From Verrucomicrobiia bacterium (GTDB lineage Bacteria; Verrucomicrobiota; Verrucomicrobiia; Limisphaerales; UBA8199), in the NCBI GenBank assembly GCA_035946615.1, contig DASYZB010000136.1:1-64000 (forward strand): a stretch of 64,000 nucleotides of DNA, in the 5' to 3' direction. The first letter of the stretch is position 1, and each line of letters begins with the position of its first letter. The translations under genes were made by a program, and so were the position numbers. Under the pieces are notes generated by a model that did no database searches, had not been told where the DNA came from, and saw nothing but the letters and a program-made list of their open reading frames with translations. Shown here piece after piece: positions 24,425 to 34,129 of this stretch.

Positions 24425-25057
24425 TTGCCCGTGTCTATCACCGTTTCCATTGTTGAAGATAATGAGCAGTTGCGCGCCACGCTCGCACGGGTGCTCGGGC
24501 GGGCTGAGGGGTTCAAATGCCTGACCCAATATCCCGACGCCGAATCGGCTCTCGAAGGCATCCCCAAGGAGCACCCGCAAGTAGTTCTGATGGACATCAA
24601 CCTGCCCGGCATCAATGGCGTCGAATGCGTTCGCCGTCTTAAGGTTGTCACCCCGGAAACTCAGGTCGTCATGCTCACCGTTTACGAGGATACGGAAAAC
24701 ATCTTCAACGCTCTGGCGGCCGGGGCCGCCGGCTATCTGCTCAAGCGCACCAAGAGCGCTGAACTCATCGAGGCCATTCGCGAGGTTCAAAGGGGCGGTT
24801 CACCCATGACTACCCACATCGCCCGCAAGGTCACCCAGTCCTTCCAGCGGGCTGGCCCTTCCGCAAAACCGACCGAGAATCTTTCCGAGCGCGAACAGGA
24901 GGTCCTGGATTGTTTGAGCCAGGGGTTTTTATACAAGGAAATCGCTGAGAAACTGGGCATCAGTTACGAGACCGTTCATACCTATATCCGCCGCATTTAC
25001 GAGAAGCTCCAGGTCCGGACCCGCACCGAAGCAGTGGCCAAGTTCCTGAAGCGGTGA
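24425..25057 (+). CDS. NarL/FixJ-family response regulator
   Basis: 210 residues. The receiver domain (VSIVEDNEQLRATL, LMDINLPG with the phosphoacceptor Asp, MLTVYEDTENIF, YLLKRTKS with conserved Lys) is followed by a LuxR-type helix-turn-helix (LSEREQEVLDCLSQGF, EIAEKLGISYETVHTYIRRI). The start is TTG at 24425, or GTG at 24431 giving MSITVSIVEDN. No histidine kinase is adjacent, so the partner sensor must be encoded elsewhere. Convergent with the lipid A deacylase-like gene, with only a few bases between them. Confidence 0.92.
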   Translation: MPVSITVSIVEDNEQLRATLARVLGRAEGFKCLTQYPDAESALEGIPKEHPQVVLMDINLPGINGVECVRRLKVVTPETQVVMLTVYEDTENIFNALAAGAAGYLLKRTKSAELIEAIREVQRGGSPMTTHIARKVTQSFQRAGPSAKPTENLSEREQEVLDCLSQGFLYKEIAEKLGISYETVHTYIRRIYEKLQVRTRTEAVAKFLKR

Positions 25058-25064
25058 GGAAAGG

Positions 25065-25739
25065 CTAGAAAAAAAAGGTCACACCCACCAGCCCCAGCAC
25101 GGTGTTCAAACCCTGGTTGGGCTGGCTCAGCCCCGCGCAGGACAGGTGGAGGTATCGGCCTTCGAGGGTGAGCGCCATCTCATCGCCCACGAACCAGTGT
25201 ACGCCCACTCCGCCTTGTAGATTAAACTCAAAGGTGTTGCTCAAATCCGGCGGCCCTATCCCGGTCGCCGTCAACCCGGCGCCCCCATCCAGGAAAGGCA
25301 CGAATCGTGTTCCGGTGGCGAAGTTGTAGCGCAAGTGCGGCGTGAGCCCAAACAACCAATTGCTGTCTGGCGAGAACTGCGCTCCTCCAAATGCCTCAAG
25401 CCGAAGTTCCCAGTTGCCCCGATACCAGGCGCCCTTGCCCATGATGCGGCCAATCATGTGCCCGTAAGAAAGGCTCAAGAACGCTAAGTCATGGGCCTGA
25501 GCGCTGCCAAAAGCGGCGATACCAGCGCCCCCTGCGGCACTGATGCCTAATGTTTGTACTGCGGGGTCAAAACCATTACCAATACCTTCCGGCCAGATAG
25601 ACGGGCCGGGAGCGTTGAAGGAAGCCGGGCCAGAACTTGTGGCCGGGAATGAAGGCTGGGGTTCAGCGCCAGGCGAGCAATGCACGATGAATGCCAACAC
25701 GACGGCCAAACTGCTGGTCAACGCCCCTGAATCTCTCAT
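25065..25739 (-). CDS. PagL-like lipid A deacylase / acyloxyacyl hydrolase family outer-membrane protein
   Basis: About 224 residues from the ATG at 25739, which gives a signal peptide (ALTSSLAVVLAFIVHC). The mature part is a beta-barrel pattern of alternating hydrophobic strands ending in aromatic residues. The C-terminal block RYLHLSCAGLSQPNQGLNTV matches the His-x-Ser catalytic region of PagL-type enzymes (HxS, then NxGLN). The protein ends GVTFFF, typical of an outer-membrane C-terminal signature. It probably removes a 3-O-acyl chain from lipid A. The longer start at 25859 would add about 40 unlikely residues. Divergent from aconitase, with a 208-bp gap. Confidence 0.75.
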   Translation of the reverse strand: MRDSGALTSSLAVVLAFIVHCSPGAEPQPSFPATSSGPASFNAPGPSIWPEGIGNGFDPAVQTLGISAAGGAGIAAFGSAQAHDLAFLSLSYGHMIGRIMGKGAWYRGNWELRLEAFGGAQFSPDSNWLFGLTPHLRYNFATGTRFVPFLDGGAGLTATGIGPPDLSNTFEFNLQGGVGVHWFVGDEMALTLEGRYLHLSCAGLSQPNQGLNTVLGLVGVTFFF

Positions 25740-25947
25740 CGTGATAATAACCCTGTTTCCCCTAACGTTCTGCTTGCTTCTGATTCGACTCTTACATCCG
25801 GTACCCTCCTTTACACCCAATCGCTCTTTAGTCAAATGACGCATCTTATCCATTCGCATTAATTACTTCCACGCGCGCTTGACGCTCAGGCGCTAAAGCC
25901 CCAAATTTTTGTGTCGGGCAGGTGTTCCTTTGTTAAGTCGAGAATTT

Positions 25948-28851
25948 ATGAAAAGCGCAGATAATACCTTTGGCGCCTTGCAGTCATTCGATGCGGGCGG
26001 CGGGCAACAAGCCCTGTTTTATTCATTGCCGCATCTGGACCGGGCGGGGACAGGCCCGGTCTCGAGACTCCCGGTTTCAATCCGGCTCGTGCTGGAATCC
26101 GTGCTGCGCAATTGTGACGGCAGGCGCATCACCGAGCAAAATGTTCGGTCTTTGGCCAATTGGAAGGCCAAAGCCCCGCGCACCGAAGAAATCCCATTTG
26201 TGGTGGCCCGCATCGTATTGCAGGATTTTACCGGTGTTCCATTGTTGGTGGACCTGGCAGCGATGCGCTCGGCCGTTGCCCGGCTGAATAAGAATCCCAA
26301 ACTCATCGAACCCCTGGTGCCGGTGGACCTCGTTGTGGACCATTCTGTCCAGGTCGATTTCTACGGCTCGCCAGAGGCATTGCGCCGTAATCTGGATATG
26401 GAATTCCAACGTAATCGTGAGCGTTATCAGTTTCTCAAATGGGGCATGCAGGCCTTCGATACCTTCAAGGTAGTGCCGCCCGGTATCGGCATCGTCCACC
26501 AGGTGAACCTGGAGTATCTCGCCAAGGGTGTTCTTTCTTCTCAGGTGTCTGTCAATTCCGCAGCTTCGGAGCTGTTCTATCCCGACACTTTGGTTGGCAC
26601 CGATTCGCACACCACAATGATTAATGGTCTGGGCATCGTCGGCTGGGGCGTTGGGGGAATCGAAGCGGAGGCGGGCATGTTGGGCCAGCCGGTCTATTTT
26701 TTAACCCCTGACGTGGTGGGTGTGCATCTGACCGGCTCGCTTCGCGAAGGGGTGACGGCGACCGACCTGGCCTTGACGGTCACCCAGATGCTGCGCAAAG
26801 CGAAGGTGGTCGGAAAATTCGTCGAGTTTTACGGACCGGGGGCGGCTGCGCTTCCAGTGGTTGATCGGGCAACCATTGCAAACATGGCCCCCGAATACGG
26901 TGCTACGATGGGCTTCTTCCCCATTGATGGGGAATGCGTCGCCTACCTCGTGGCCACAGGCCGCACCCAAGAACTCTGCCGCGCTTACGAGAATTACTAT
27001 CGCGCGCAGGGCCTTTTCGGAATGCCGCAGAAGGGGCAGCTTGAGTATTCTGTGGACCTGGAGCTGGACTTGGCGAGCGTGGTTCCCAGCGTCGCGGGGC
27101 CCAAACGCCCGCAGGACCGTATCGAGTTGCCAAACCTGCGCAACGAATTCGTTTCCGCTTTTGCGCGGCCCTTGAGCGAAAACGGTTTTGGCAAAACCTC
27201 AGCGGACCTGGCAAAGTCCTTTTCAGTTAAACTGGATGACGGCTTCGCTTCGGGGGGCGGCAGCCAGGAACCGGTCGCAGGCCAAAAGGCGCGAACCAGC
27301 AATACCAATCCGCTCACCGAATTGGAGATGGCCAATAACCGCCCGACCCCCGATACACTTGCCGGGGGAGCTCCGAAATGCGAGGGAGAAATCCACCATG
27401 GGAGCGTGTTAATCGCCGCCATCACCAGTTGTACAAATACAAGTAACCCCTCCGTGATGTTGGCGGCTGGGTTGCTGGCCAAAAAGGCGGTCGAACGCGG
27501 CTTGATGGTGAACCCGCTCATCAAAACCTCTCTGGCCCCTGGTTCGAGGGTTGTCACCGATTATCTCGCCAAAACCGGCCTCCAGCCTTACCTGGATAAG
27601 CTTGGGTTTAATCTGGTGGGTTACGGTTGCACCACCTGCATCGGCAACTCCGGCCCATTGCCCGCACCCGTCGATGAGGCCATCGGCAAATACGATCTGG
27701 TTGCCGCTTCTGTTTTGTCGGGCAACCGCAATTTCGAGGCGCGCGTGCATCAAAGCATTAAAGCCAATTTCCTGATGTCTCCCCCATTGGTGGTAGCGTT
27801 TGCTTTGGCGGGCCGGGTCGATATCGACCTGAGCCGCCAACCGTTGGGGAAAGGAAAGGACGGGCGCGAGGTCTATTTAAAAGACATCTGGCCTACTCTG
27901 CAGGAAGTTCGTGACCTGCTCCAATCCGCTTTGAAACCGGAAGTGTTTCGGCAGCTTTATCACGATTTCGCCGCCCAAAATCCCAAATGGAACGAAATCC
28001 CCTCCCGCTCCGGAGACGTTTACCCCTGGGAAGCGGACAGCACCTATATCCAGGAGCCGCCTTTCTTCAAGGAGTTCAACCTGCAACCGGGCCAGATGCT
28101 CGAGATTAAGGGCGCCCGCGCTTTGGGCATTTTTAGCGATAGTGTCACTACCGATCATATTTCCCCCGCCGGCAGCATCAAAAAGACTTCCCCCGCTGGC
28201 CAGTACCTGCTCGAAAAGGGAGTCGGCTTCGCAGATTTCAACAGCTACGGTTCACGGCGCGGCAACGACCGTGTCATGACCCGCGGCACTTTCGCTAATG
28301 TGCGGATTAAGAATCTAATGGTCCCCGGCACTGAGGGTGGTGTCACCAAATGCTACGCCAAAACCGGGCGCTTTGCCTCAGACCAGGTCGTTCCCATTTT
28401 TGATGCCGCCATGGCCTACCAGCAGGAGGGCACTCCCCTCATCATCCTGGCCGGACAGGAATACGGCACCGGTAGCTCGCGCGATTGGGCCGCCAAAGGG
28501 ACCGCATTGCTTGGGGTCAAAGCAGTCGTCGCCCAAAGTTTCGAGCGGATTCATCGGTCGAACCTGGTTGGCATGGGGGTGTTGCCGCTCCAATTCAAGG
28601 AGGGCATTAACGCGCAAGGCCTTCATCTCGATGGCACCGAGACCTATGACGTCCTGGGCTTGGGGCACGGACTCAAGCCGCAGCAGGACCTTCAACTGCG
28701 CATCACACGCGCTGGAGGACAGGCCCAGACCATCCCGGTCACGTGCCGAATTGATACCCCCATCGAAATCGATTACTACCAGCATGGCGGCATTTTGCCT
28801 TACGTCCTGCGCCAATTGATTGCAGCGCAGAGCCCGGGCGCCAAACGGTGA
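25948..28851 (+). CDS. acnA: Aconitate hydratase A
   Basis: 967 residues from the ATG at 25948; an upstream TTG/GTG-type start would add 13 residues. It has all IRP/AcnA blocks: [16 protein letters not shown], the cluster cysteines in [14 protein letters not shown] and [14 protein letters not shown], and the swivel-domain [16 protein letters not shown]. It converts citrate to isocitrate in the TCA cycle through a 4Fe-4S cluster. The protein is longer than usual because of a linker of about 50 residues just before the TSCTN block ([11 protein letters not shown]...EGEIHH). The next gene starts inside its stop (GTGA), so both are probably translated together. Confidence 0.95.
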   Translation: MKSADNTFGALQSFDAGGGQQALFYSLPHLDRAGTGPVSRLPVSIRLVLESVLRNCDGRRITEQNVRSLANWKAKAPRTEEIPFVVARIVLQDFTGVPLLVDLAAMRSAVARLNKNPKLIEPLVPVDLVVDHSVQVDFYGSPEALRRNLDMEFQRNRERYQFLKWGMQAFDTFKVVPPGIGIVHQVNLEYLAKGVLSSQVSVNSAASELFYPDTLVGTDSHTTMINGLGIVGWGVGGIEAEAGMLGQPVYFLTPDVVGVHLTGSLREGVTATDLALTVTQMLRKAKVVGKFVEFYGPGAAALPVVDRATIANMAPEYGATMGFFPIDGECVAYLVATGRTQELCRAYENYYRAQGLFGMPQKGQLEYSVDLELDLASVVPSVAGPKRPQDRIELPNLRNEFVSAFARPLSENGFGKTSADLAKSFSVKLDDGFASGGGSQEPVAGQKARTSNTNPLTELEMANNRPTPDTLAGGAPKCEGEIHHGSVLIAAITSCTNTSNPSVMLAAGLLAKKAVERGLMVNPLIKTSLAPGSRVVTDYLAKTGLQPYLDKLGFNLVGYGCTTCIGNSGPLPAPVDEAIGKYDLVAASVLSGNRNFEARVHQSIKANFLMSPPLVVAFALAGRVDIDLSRQPLGKGKDGREVYLKDIWPTLQEVRDLLQSALKPEVFRQLYHDFAAQNPKWNEIPSRSGDVYPWEADSTYIQEPPFFKEFNLQPGQMLEIKGARALGIFSDSVTTDHISPAGSIKKTSPAGQYLLEKGVGFADFNSYGSRRGNDRVMTRGTFANVRIKNLMVPGTEGGVTKCYAKTGRFASDQVVPIFDAAMAYQQEGTPLIILAGQEYGTGSSRDWAAKGTALLGVKAVVAQSFERIHRSNLVGMGVLPLQFKEGINAQGLHLDGTETYDVLGLGHGLKPQQDLQLRITRAGGQAQTIPVTCRIDTPIEIDYYQHGGILPYVLRQLIAAQSPGAKR

Positions 28852-30053
28852 AGGACCGCCCATCGCGCGCAGAACCCCGAGCTCCCAGGGCGGTGAGCGC
28901 TATGACGGCGGACCTGCTCCGCTTTGCTGAGCGCGTGATTGCGCGAGCCGACCGCGAGCACCCGGCCGATGCGGTGCTGCGCCAGGACCTCAAGGGCCAG
29001 CGCTTTTTGCCCGCTCAATCCACCGCCCAGGTCAGCCATGCGGTCTTCGCTTTTTACCGATGGCTGCGATGGCTGGACCCACACCAGCCGCTCACCAGTC
29101 AAATCGAGCACGCCTTGAGTCTCGCTGAACGGTTCCAGAATCAGCCGGCAAGCTTTACGGACGCCGAGCTGGTCGCTCTGGCGGTGCCGGAATGGTTGGC
29201 TGATTACATGACCATTACGCCCGCCTGGGCGCGCGCCCTGCAAACCGCCCCCAGGCTCTGGTTGCGCGCTCGGCCAGCCCAGGGCATCGCCTTGTGCAAA
29301 AGCCTCGGCCAATGCCGCCCTTTCGGTGACGGGCCGCTCGCCGATACCCTGGAATACCAAGGAGACCGGGACTTGTTTCTTATCCCTGAATTTCACACCG
29401 GAAAATTCGAACTCCAAGACCTCAGTTCCCAAGCCGTTGGTCTCCTCTGCGCTCCGCAGCCGGGTGAAACCTGGTGGGATGCCTGCGCAGGAGAAGGGGG
29501 TAAAACGTTGCACCTTTCCGATCTTATGCAGAACCGGGGATTAATCTGGGCGACTGACAAGGCGCCGTGGCGATTGCAGCGGCTCAAGCGCCGGGCCGCA
29601 CGGGCAGGGGTTTTTAATTATCGGGCCGCCCTCTGGTCTCAGACCGCGCGGTTGCCAACCAAAACCAAATTCGATGGCGTCCTCATCGACGCGCCTTGCT
29701 CCGGCACAGGCACCTGGCATCGCAACCCGCATGCCCGCTGGACAACTACTCCCAGCGACCTTCAAGAACTCGCTCTCTTGCAGGAAGAACTTCTCTGCTC
29801 TGCCGCTGCTGTTCTAAAACCCCGCGGCAAGTTTATCTATGCCGTTTGCTCCTTAACTCGGCCTGAAACGGCGGATGTGGCCGCAAAATTTGAAAAGGAA
29901 TGTCCAGCCTTTGCACCGTTTGAAATCCGTAATCCCCTGGACCCCGGTCTCCCAGCGGCGGCTCAATGGTATTTCAAGCCCGAACGGTTCGGAGGGAACG
30001 GTATGTTCGTCGCCGCTTGGACACGGACGCAGCGCCAAGGAAAGTATATTTGA
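28848..30053 (+). CDS. RsmB/NOP2-family rRNA cytosine-C5 methyltransferase
   Basis: 401 residues, GTG start overlapping the aconitase stop by 4 bp. The N-terminal half is helical, similar to the NusB-like region of RsmB. The catalytic half has [18 protein letters not shown] (motif I), [19 protein letters not shown] (motif IV with the PC cysteine), and [11 protein letters not shown] (motif VI with the catalytic Cys). RsmB-family enzymes make m5C in ribosomal RNA. It lacks an obvious S4/PUA domain. Exact target (16S C967 or another site) is not certain. Confidence 0.88.
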   Translation: MKDRPSRAEPRAPRAVSAMTADLLRFAERVIARADREHPADAVLRQDLKGQRFLPAQSTAQVSHAVFAFYRWLRWLDPHQPLTSQIEHALSLAERFQNQPASFTDAELVALAVPEWLADYMTITPAWARALQTAPRLWLRARPAQGIALCKSLGQCRPFGDGPLADTLEYQGDRDLFLIPEFHTGKFELQDLSSQAVGLLCAPQPGETWWDACAGEGGKTLHLSDLMQNRGLIWATDKAPWRLQRLKRRAARAGVFNYRAALWSQTARLPTKTKFDGVLIDAPCSGTGTWHRNPHARWTTTPSDLQELALLQEELLCSAAAVLKPRGKFIYAVCSLTRPETADVAAKFEKECPAFAPFEIRNPLDPGLPAAAQWYFKPERFGGNGMFVAAWTRTQRQGKYI

Positions 30054-30077
30054 AACACAGACACTGAGAAACCGAAT

Positions 30078-31406
30078 ATGCCAATGTGTGCAACTGGTAC
30101 TTTAGCGGCTGTGCGGCGCCTGATCCCTAAACGAACGTTCCTTCGATTCACCGCAATGCGCCGCCTCTTTTTGCGGTCGGACGCCTGGATAAATCCTGCC
30201 CGATGGGCCATGATGTTCTTAGCACTCATATCCTTGCTGCTGACTTCTCAGGTGGCCTCTGTGAGCGCGGCCGCTTCATCCGAGGTGGCAGTGGCCTCAC
30301 CGGAGTACTGCTCAGAAGTGAAAGGAGACACCACCGTCACCCTTGATGCGCCAGGCTTCAAGAGCCTCACAGTCAAATGCTGGAAGCAAGGCAGCGGCTT
30401 TGGGTCCGATGCCACGGTTGCTATTGTGGTCCTGGATGAAAAGGGCCATGGCTCGTTCGTGTTTCCCGCCGGCCAGTATCCTCATGGCCCCGTCACGGTG
30501 AGAATCAGCGGCCAGAATAGCACCGCCCAGGATAACTGCTATCTTCAGCTTTATAATAAGGGCGGCGTTTCCTGGAACGAGGGGTTGCCCAAGGAGCCGC
30601 CACCGGCGGCAAAAGGCATGGCCCTGGTCTTTGCTGACGATTTTGATCGACCACTCTCTATTTCGAGCACAGACAGGAAGGCCACCTACTATGATCACAA
30701 GCCCCCGGGCGGCTGGCAGGATTTCAGCAAGCACACCTTCTCCAGCTACGATTCACCTAAAAATCCCTTTGCGCAGGTCGATTCCTATCTCCGCATCCGG
30801 GCTAGCGATAAATTGCACAGCGCCGGCTTGATTTCCTCAATGAAGAACGACGCCAGCGGCATTACGGCCAGGGCCCCATGCTATTTCGAATGCCGGTTCA
30901 TTGGTCCCAATGCCATCGGCACCTGGCCGGCCTTTTGGCTGCTGACGGACTATATGACCGAGCAGGTCAAAGGTAAGAAAGTTCCATGCGACGAGTTGGA
31001 TATCATCGAGGCCTATGGAGGCGAAGGTCCTCACGAGCCAAACGCTTTCGACGCCTACATGATTTCTCCTCACGCCTGGGACCAGGGAGAGCCCGGCAAG
31101 GCCCTTGAAAGAAAGGCCTTCGAGGCGATGCACAATCCGATTCGCATGCGCAAGTTCGGCATTCCCTCGACCTGGTTCGAGACATTCCATCTCTACGGCT
31201 GCAAGGTTACCGAGACGGACACCATCTACTATTGCGATAATATCGAAGTGGGGAGACACCTAACGCTGCCGCTCTCCAAAGAAAATCCATTCTTCTTTTT
31301 GATCAATCTCGCGACCGGTGGCGGTTGGCCGGTTGATTTGTCGCGCTATCATGGCCTTGCCGATATGTACCTTGACTATGTTCGGGTTTATCAACAAAGG
31401 AATTGA
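30078..31406 (+). CDS. Exported glycoside hydrolase family 16-like protein
   Basis: 442 residues with a signal/hydrophobic segment (MMFLALISLLLTSQVASVSA). The first ATG is at 30078; ATGs at 30156 and 30207 are alternatives that give a more normal signal peptide. After a small Ig-like N-terminal region (residues about 60-160), the second half matches GH16: ARAPCYFECRFIGPN, GTWPAFWLL, the catalytic ELDIIEAYGG (E-x-D-x-x-E type), and the jelly-roll end YLDYVRVYQQ. GH16 enzymes hydrolyse beta-glucans, agars or carrageenans. Which polysaccharide is used cannot be read from the sequence. Confidence 0.8.
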   Translation: MPMCATGTLAAVRRLIPKRTFLRFTAMRRLFLRSDAWINPARWAMMFLALISLLLTSQVASVSAAASSEVAVASPEYCSEVKGDTTVTLDAPGFKSLTVKCWKQGSGFGSDATVAIVVLDEKGHGSFVFPAGQYPHGPVTVRISGQNSTAQDNCYLQLYNKGGVSWNEGLPKEPPPAAKGMALVFADDFDRPLSISSTDRKATYYDHKPPGGWQDFSKHTFSSYDSPKNPFAQVDSYLRIRASDKLHSAGLISSMKNDASGITARAPCYFECRFIGPNAIGTWPAFWLLTDYMTEQVKGKKVPCDELDIIEAYGGEGPHEPNAFDAYMISPHAWDQGEPGKALERKAFEAMHNPIRMRKFGIPSTWFETFHLYGCKVTETDTIYYCDNIEVGRHLTLPLSKENPFFFLINLATGGGWPVDLSRYHGLADMYLDYVRVYQQRN

Positions 31407-31529
31407 TGGCTTCTGACTGACTGCGGCTCTGGCACGGTAAATCAGGCCTGACTTGTTGCGCCGGCAGCTTGAAAGCCATGTGGCCTGAAAAGACCTTGCG
31501 CCGGCGCGGGGCAGGGGTAGGTTCGGCTC

Positions 31530-33668
31530 ATGCATGCGACTACCCCTGCAAGCCCCGAAGGTCGTTTCCCTTGTGTAGTGGCGGTCGTTCTGCTCGCCCT
31601 CAGGACATTCAACGCTGAAGGCCAGGGACTTTCCGGACCTACCTCGGACACGTACAGCAATCTGGCTGCGACGGCTTTGCTCCAGCGCGCACAAAAAGTT
31701 TCCCGAGCCCTGACGGGCAGCGGGTTTTTGCCGGAAGAGTCCTTCGCCAATGCTTCGGTCATGCTAGAGGGAGAATCCACCCATCCTTCGGCGCGAGTCC
31801 AGGCGAGCTGTTGCGAATATGAATTTCGCCAAGGCCTGCTGCAAACGATTCGTCGCAGGGATCTGTTCGAGGATAAAGGCCCGGCCAGCCTGATCCTGCG
31901 TCACCTGACAAACGAGGTCCTGACACTAACGGTGGCAGGCGCGACCAACCGCGCTCTCGAGGTGCTGCGTCTGCTTTCTTACCCGGCAAACCGGATTCAG
32001 CAGGTTTATCGGTTCAATGTCCATGATGACATGATGGATGCGTATCCAGTGCGAAACGGAGGCCGCAATTTCCCCAGGGACCTGCACTTTTATGGTGAAC
32101 TGATCTCGCGAAAGAAGATCAAGTTAATGGTAGGACTAGGACCGATTGACTCAACGATTTTGGAAACGCCAGGTCGGACGCGCCCGGAAACTCAAATCAA
32201 CTTTCTCGCTACAACCGGCCAACTGCTCGAAGCTTGGTGGTTGCCAGACTCTGATACAATGGCTCGAATTGGAATGTCCGGCCCTGAACCGATTACGATC
32301 AGGCAGGCGGCAGATTTCGCGCCTCCAGTTTTTGTCTCGGCCACGCGAAGGCTCTCCGACGGGGAGGTGACCGCTACAAGGATTCAAGCGGCAGGACTCG
32401 TCCGCGACGCCTGGAAGGATTTGCAACAGAAACTGGGGACCAATCGGCCCCAATGTATCCTTATCTGCGATAATCTCAATGACCCGACCGCCGTAGCGAA
32501 TTCAATGAAGGAGATAGCGCGGGATATTCCGTGGGCAGGGGTCTCCCATTTGTTCCGGCTCGATTTGCCATTTGAACCAGCGCAAGTGGAACGTCTGGCC
32601 CAAGGAAGGCGCGGTCTCCGCCTTATGGCTATTTGCGGCACTGGGGACATACGATTGGAGGTGCTGTCCGGCCTCGACGCAGTCCCACCCGCGCGAGAGG
32701 AGGACCTCGCAACGCCGGAAGGACAGCAAGAGTGGAAACAGGTTTACGAGCAGGAGCGTCAGCGCCTCGCGCCGAGCATTGGTGAGTTGATCCATCGGCT
32801 GCGTCTGCCTGAGGCTTTACCCGATCATGCGCTTTTTCTTCTGCAGGCGAAGGTTACATGGCCGTCAAGCGACATAATACCCCAACTATTGCAGTCAACC
32901 TTGCCTGACAAAGCTCAGGTAATTTCGGTCATGGGGTCAGGTGATTACTCACGTATTGGTGAGGGTTTTACGTATTTCAATGGCAAAGTGCTCACAAATG
33001 CCATGGCCGTCCTGAGCCTGAGTGGCTTTCTCCCGTTGCAGCAGGACATCCTGCACCTAATGGCGCTTCGGTTGGCCAGTTTCACCAACTCTCCAAACTA
33101 TAATCCGGATAAGTTGAGCCTGTTGCGGTCAAGGTCCCCGAGGCGAATCGTTAGTCCCGAAATTGTTAATCCCGTTCGTCAATTGGCCTATGCCTTCGGG
33201 CCACATCCACTGGAAGAATTGGTGGAGTTCCTTGGCTTGAGCGAAATCAAGATGCTGCGGGGCTCTGACAAGCTGGAGGTTTTTGAAATCAGGCCGGACC
33301 CGTTCGATTCCTCGTCAAAGCCAGGAATTTCCATGATCGAAGGTTACGAATTGGTTACGCGCGGCGACACACTTGATGAAGAATCTGCGCACGAGTTTAC
33401 ATCAGCTCTTCTGACGGACAAAAACGGTATCGGTGTGGCGAGCAGTTGTGAATGGCAACCGGTCATTGTTTTCCGCGCCTGGCGAGCAAAGGAATACGCG
33501 AGCCTGATCGTATGCTTTGAATGTAACGAGGCAGCTTTTAAGTTTTACGACGGATCGGGAAAACTAATCCATCAGACTCATCCATTCCTTTTCTCGGAAC
33601 GTCTGGAGCTGCTTCGGCTCGCTCGTCAGGCATTGCCGAATAGCGCCGCTCTGAGGAAGGTCAGGTGA
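31530..33668 (+). CDS. Large exported protein of unknown function, possible FIST-like domains
   Basis: 712 residues with a short hydrophobic N-terminus (CVVAVVLLALRTF) and then a largely soluble protein. Two parts resemble FIST sensory domains: an alpha/beta stretch AAGLVRDAWKDLQQKLG with CILICDNLNDPTAV, and VISVMGSGDYSRIGEGFTYF with NGKVLTNAMAVLSLSG. This resemblance is weak and from pattern only. The C-terminal 100 residues (VIVFRAWRAKEYASLIVCFE) look like a separate beta-rich module. It stands alone, convergent with the pseudopilin-like gene 24 bp away. No catalytic motif was recognised, so no function is assigned. Confidence 0.55.
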   Translation: MHATTPASPEGRFPCVVAVVLLALRTFNAEGQGLSGPTSDTYSNLAATALLQRAQKVSRALTGSGFLPEESFANASVMLEGESTHPSARVQASCCEYEFRQGLLQTIRRRDLFEDKGPASLILRHLTNEVLTLTVAGATNRALEVLRLLSYPANRIQQVYRFNVHDDMMDAYPVRNGGRNFPRDLHFYGELISRKKIKLMVGLGPIDSTILETPGRTRPETQINFLATTGQLLEAWWLPDSDTMARIGMSGPEPITIRQAADFAPPVFVSATRRLSDGEVTATRIQAAGLVRDAWKDLQQKLGTNRPQCILICDNLNDPTAVANSMKEIARDIPWAGVSHLFRLDLPFEPAQVERLAQGRRGLRLMAICGTGDIRLEVLSGLDAVPPAREEDLATPEGQQEWKQVYEQERQRLAPSIGELIHRLRLPEALPDHALFLLQAKVTWPSSDIIPQLLQSTLPDKAQVISVMGSGDYSRIGEGFTYFNGKVLTNAMAVLSLSGFLPLQQDILHLMALRLASFTNSPNYNPDKLSLLRSRSPRRIVSPEIVNPVRQLAYAFGPHPLEELVEFLGLSEIKMLRGSDKLEVFEIRPDPFDSSSKPGISMIEGYELVTRGDTLDEESAHEFTSALLTDKNGIGVASSCEWQPVIVFRAWRAKEYASLIVCFECNEAAFKFYDGSGKLIHQTHPFLFSERLELLRLARQALPNSAALRKVR

Positions 33669-33691
33669 TCCTTCGAGCGTCGAGCTTTCCT

Positions 33692-34114
33692 TTACTTCTC
33701 TTTCCCGGCGCAGCGGTAAAGATCGTCGGCAGTGCCGATGGCGCTGTCTTCCCAGGCCTTGTTTGGCCCAGCCGAGCGGATCAACACCTCGTCATTGGAG
33801 AAATACACGCGCAGCGGGGTTCCCCAGGGATCGACGATTTCGCCCTTGTCATTGAGGTCAGCGCGGCGGACGGCCAGGATGAGCACCTTCCTCTCCGTCT
33901 GGCCCAGGAGCGCTTTGGTGATTTGGGCATTGTTGCCGGTGGGGTAACTGCCGGTGAACTCCCGGTACTGCTGAATTCCCAGAATCAGGGTGTCACAGTC
34001 AGCGTTGAATTTGGCTACTTTTGCATCCGCGCGTTTGAGTGTCCAACCCTTAGCCACCCACAGGACACCCGCGACGCCCAGGACAACCAGCATAATCGTG
34101 ATGAGTCGCTTCAT
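33692..34114 (-). CDS. GspG-like pseudopilin-related small protein
   Basis: 140 residues. An N-terminal hydrophobic helix (LITIMLVVLGVAGVLWVAKG) precedes a soluble domain that ends like a type II secretion major pseudopilin: IQQYREFTGSYPTG, GEIVDPWGTPLRVYF and IRSAGPNKAWEDSAIGTADD. This C-terminal calcium-loop-like block is typical of GspG proteins. However the standard prepilin cleavage motif (GFTLIE) is absent, so it is probably a pseudopilin-derived protein that is not processed by prepilin peptidase. It is followed by a LacI regulator in the same direction. Confidence 0.7.
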   Translation of the reverse strand: MKRLITIMLVVLGVAGVLWVAKGWTLKRADAKVAKFNADCDTLILGIQQYREFTGSYPTGNNAQITKALLGQTERKVLILAVRRADLNDKGEIVDPWGTPLRVYFSNDEVLIRSAGPNKAWEDSAIGTADDLYRCAGKEK

Positions 34115-34129
34115 AATGTCATTCGTTAA

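Noticed and set aside
28800-29513. 237-residue minus-strand frame opposite the RsmB-like gene
   Set aside because: No family features; the plus-strand gene has complete methyltransferase motifs.
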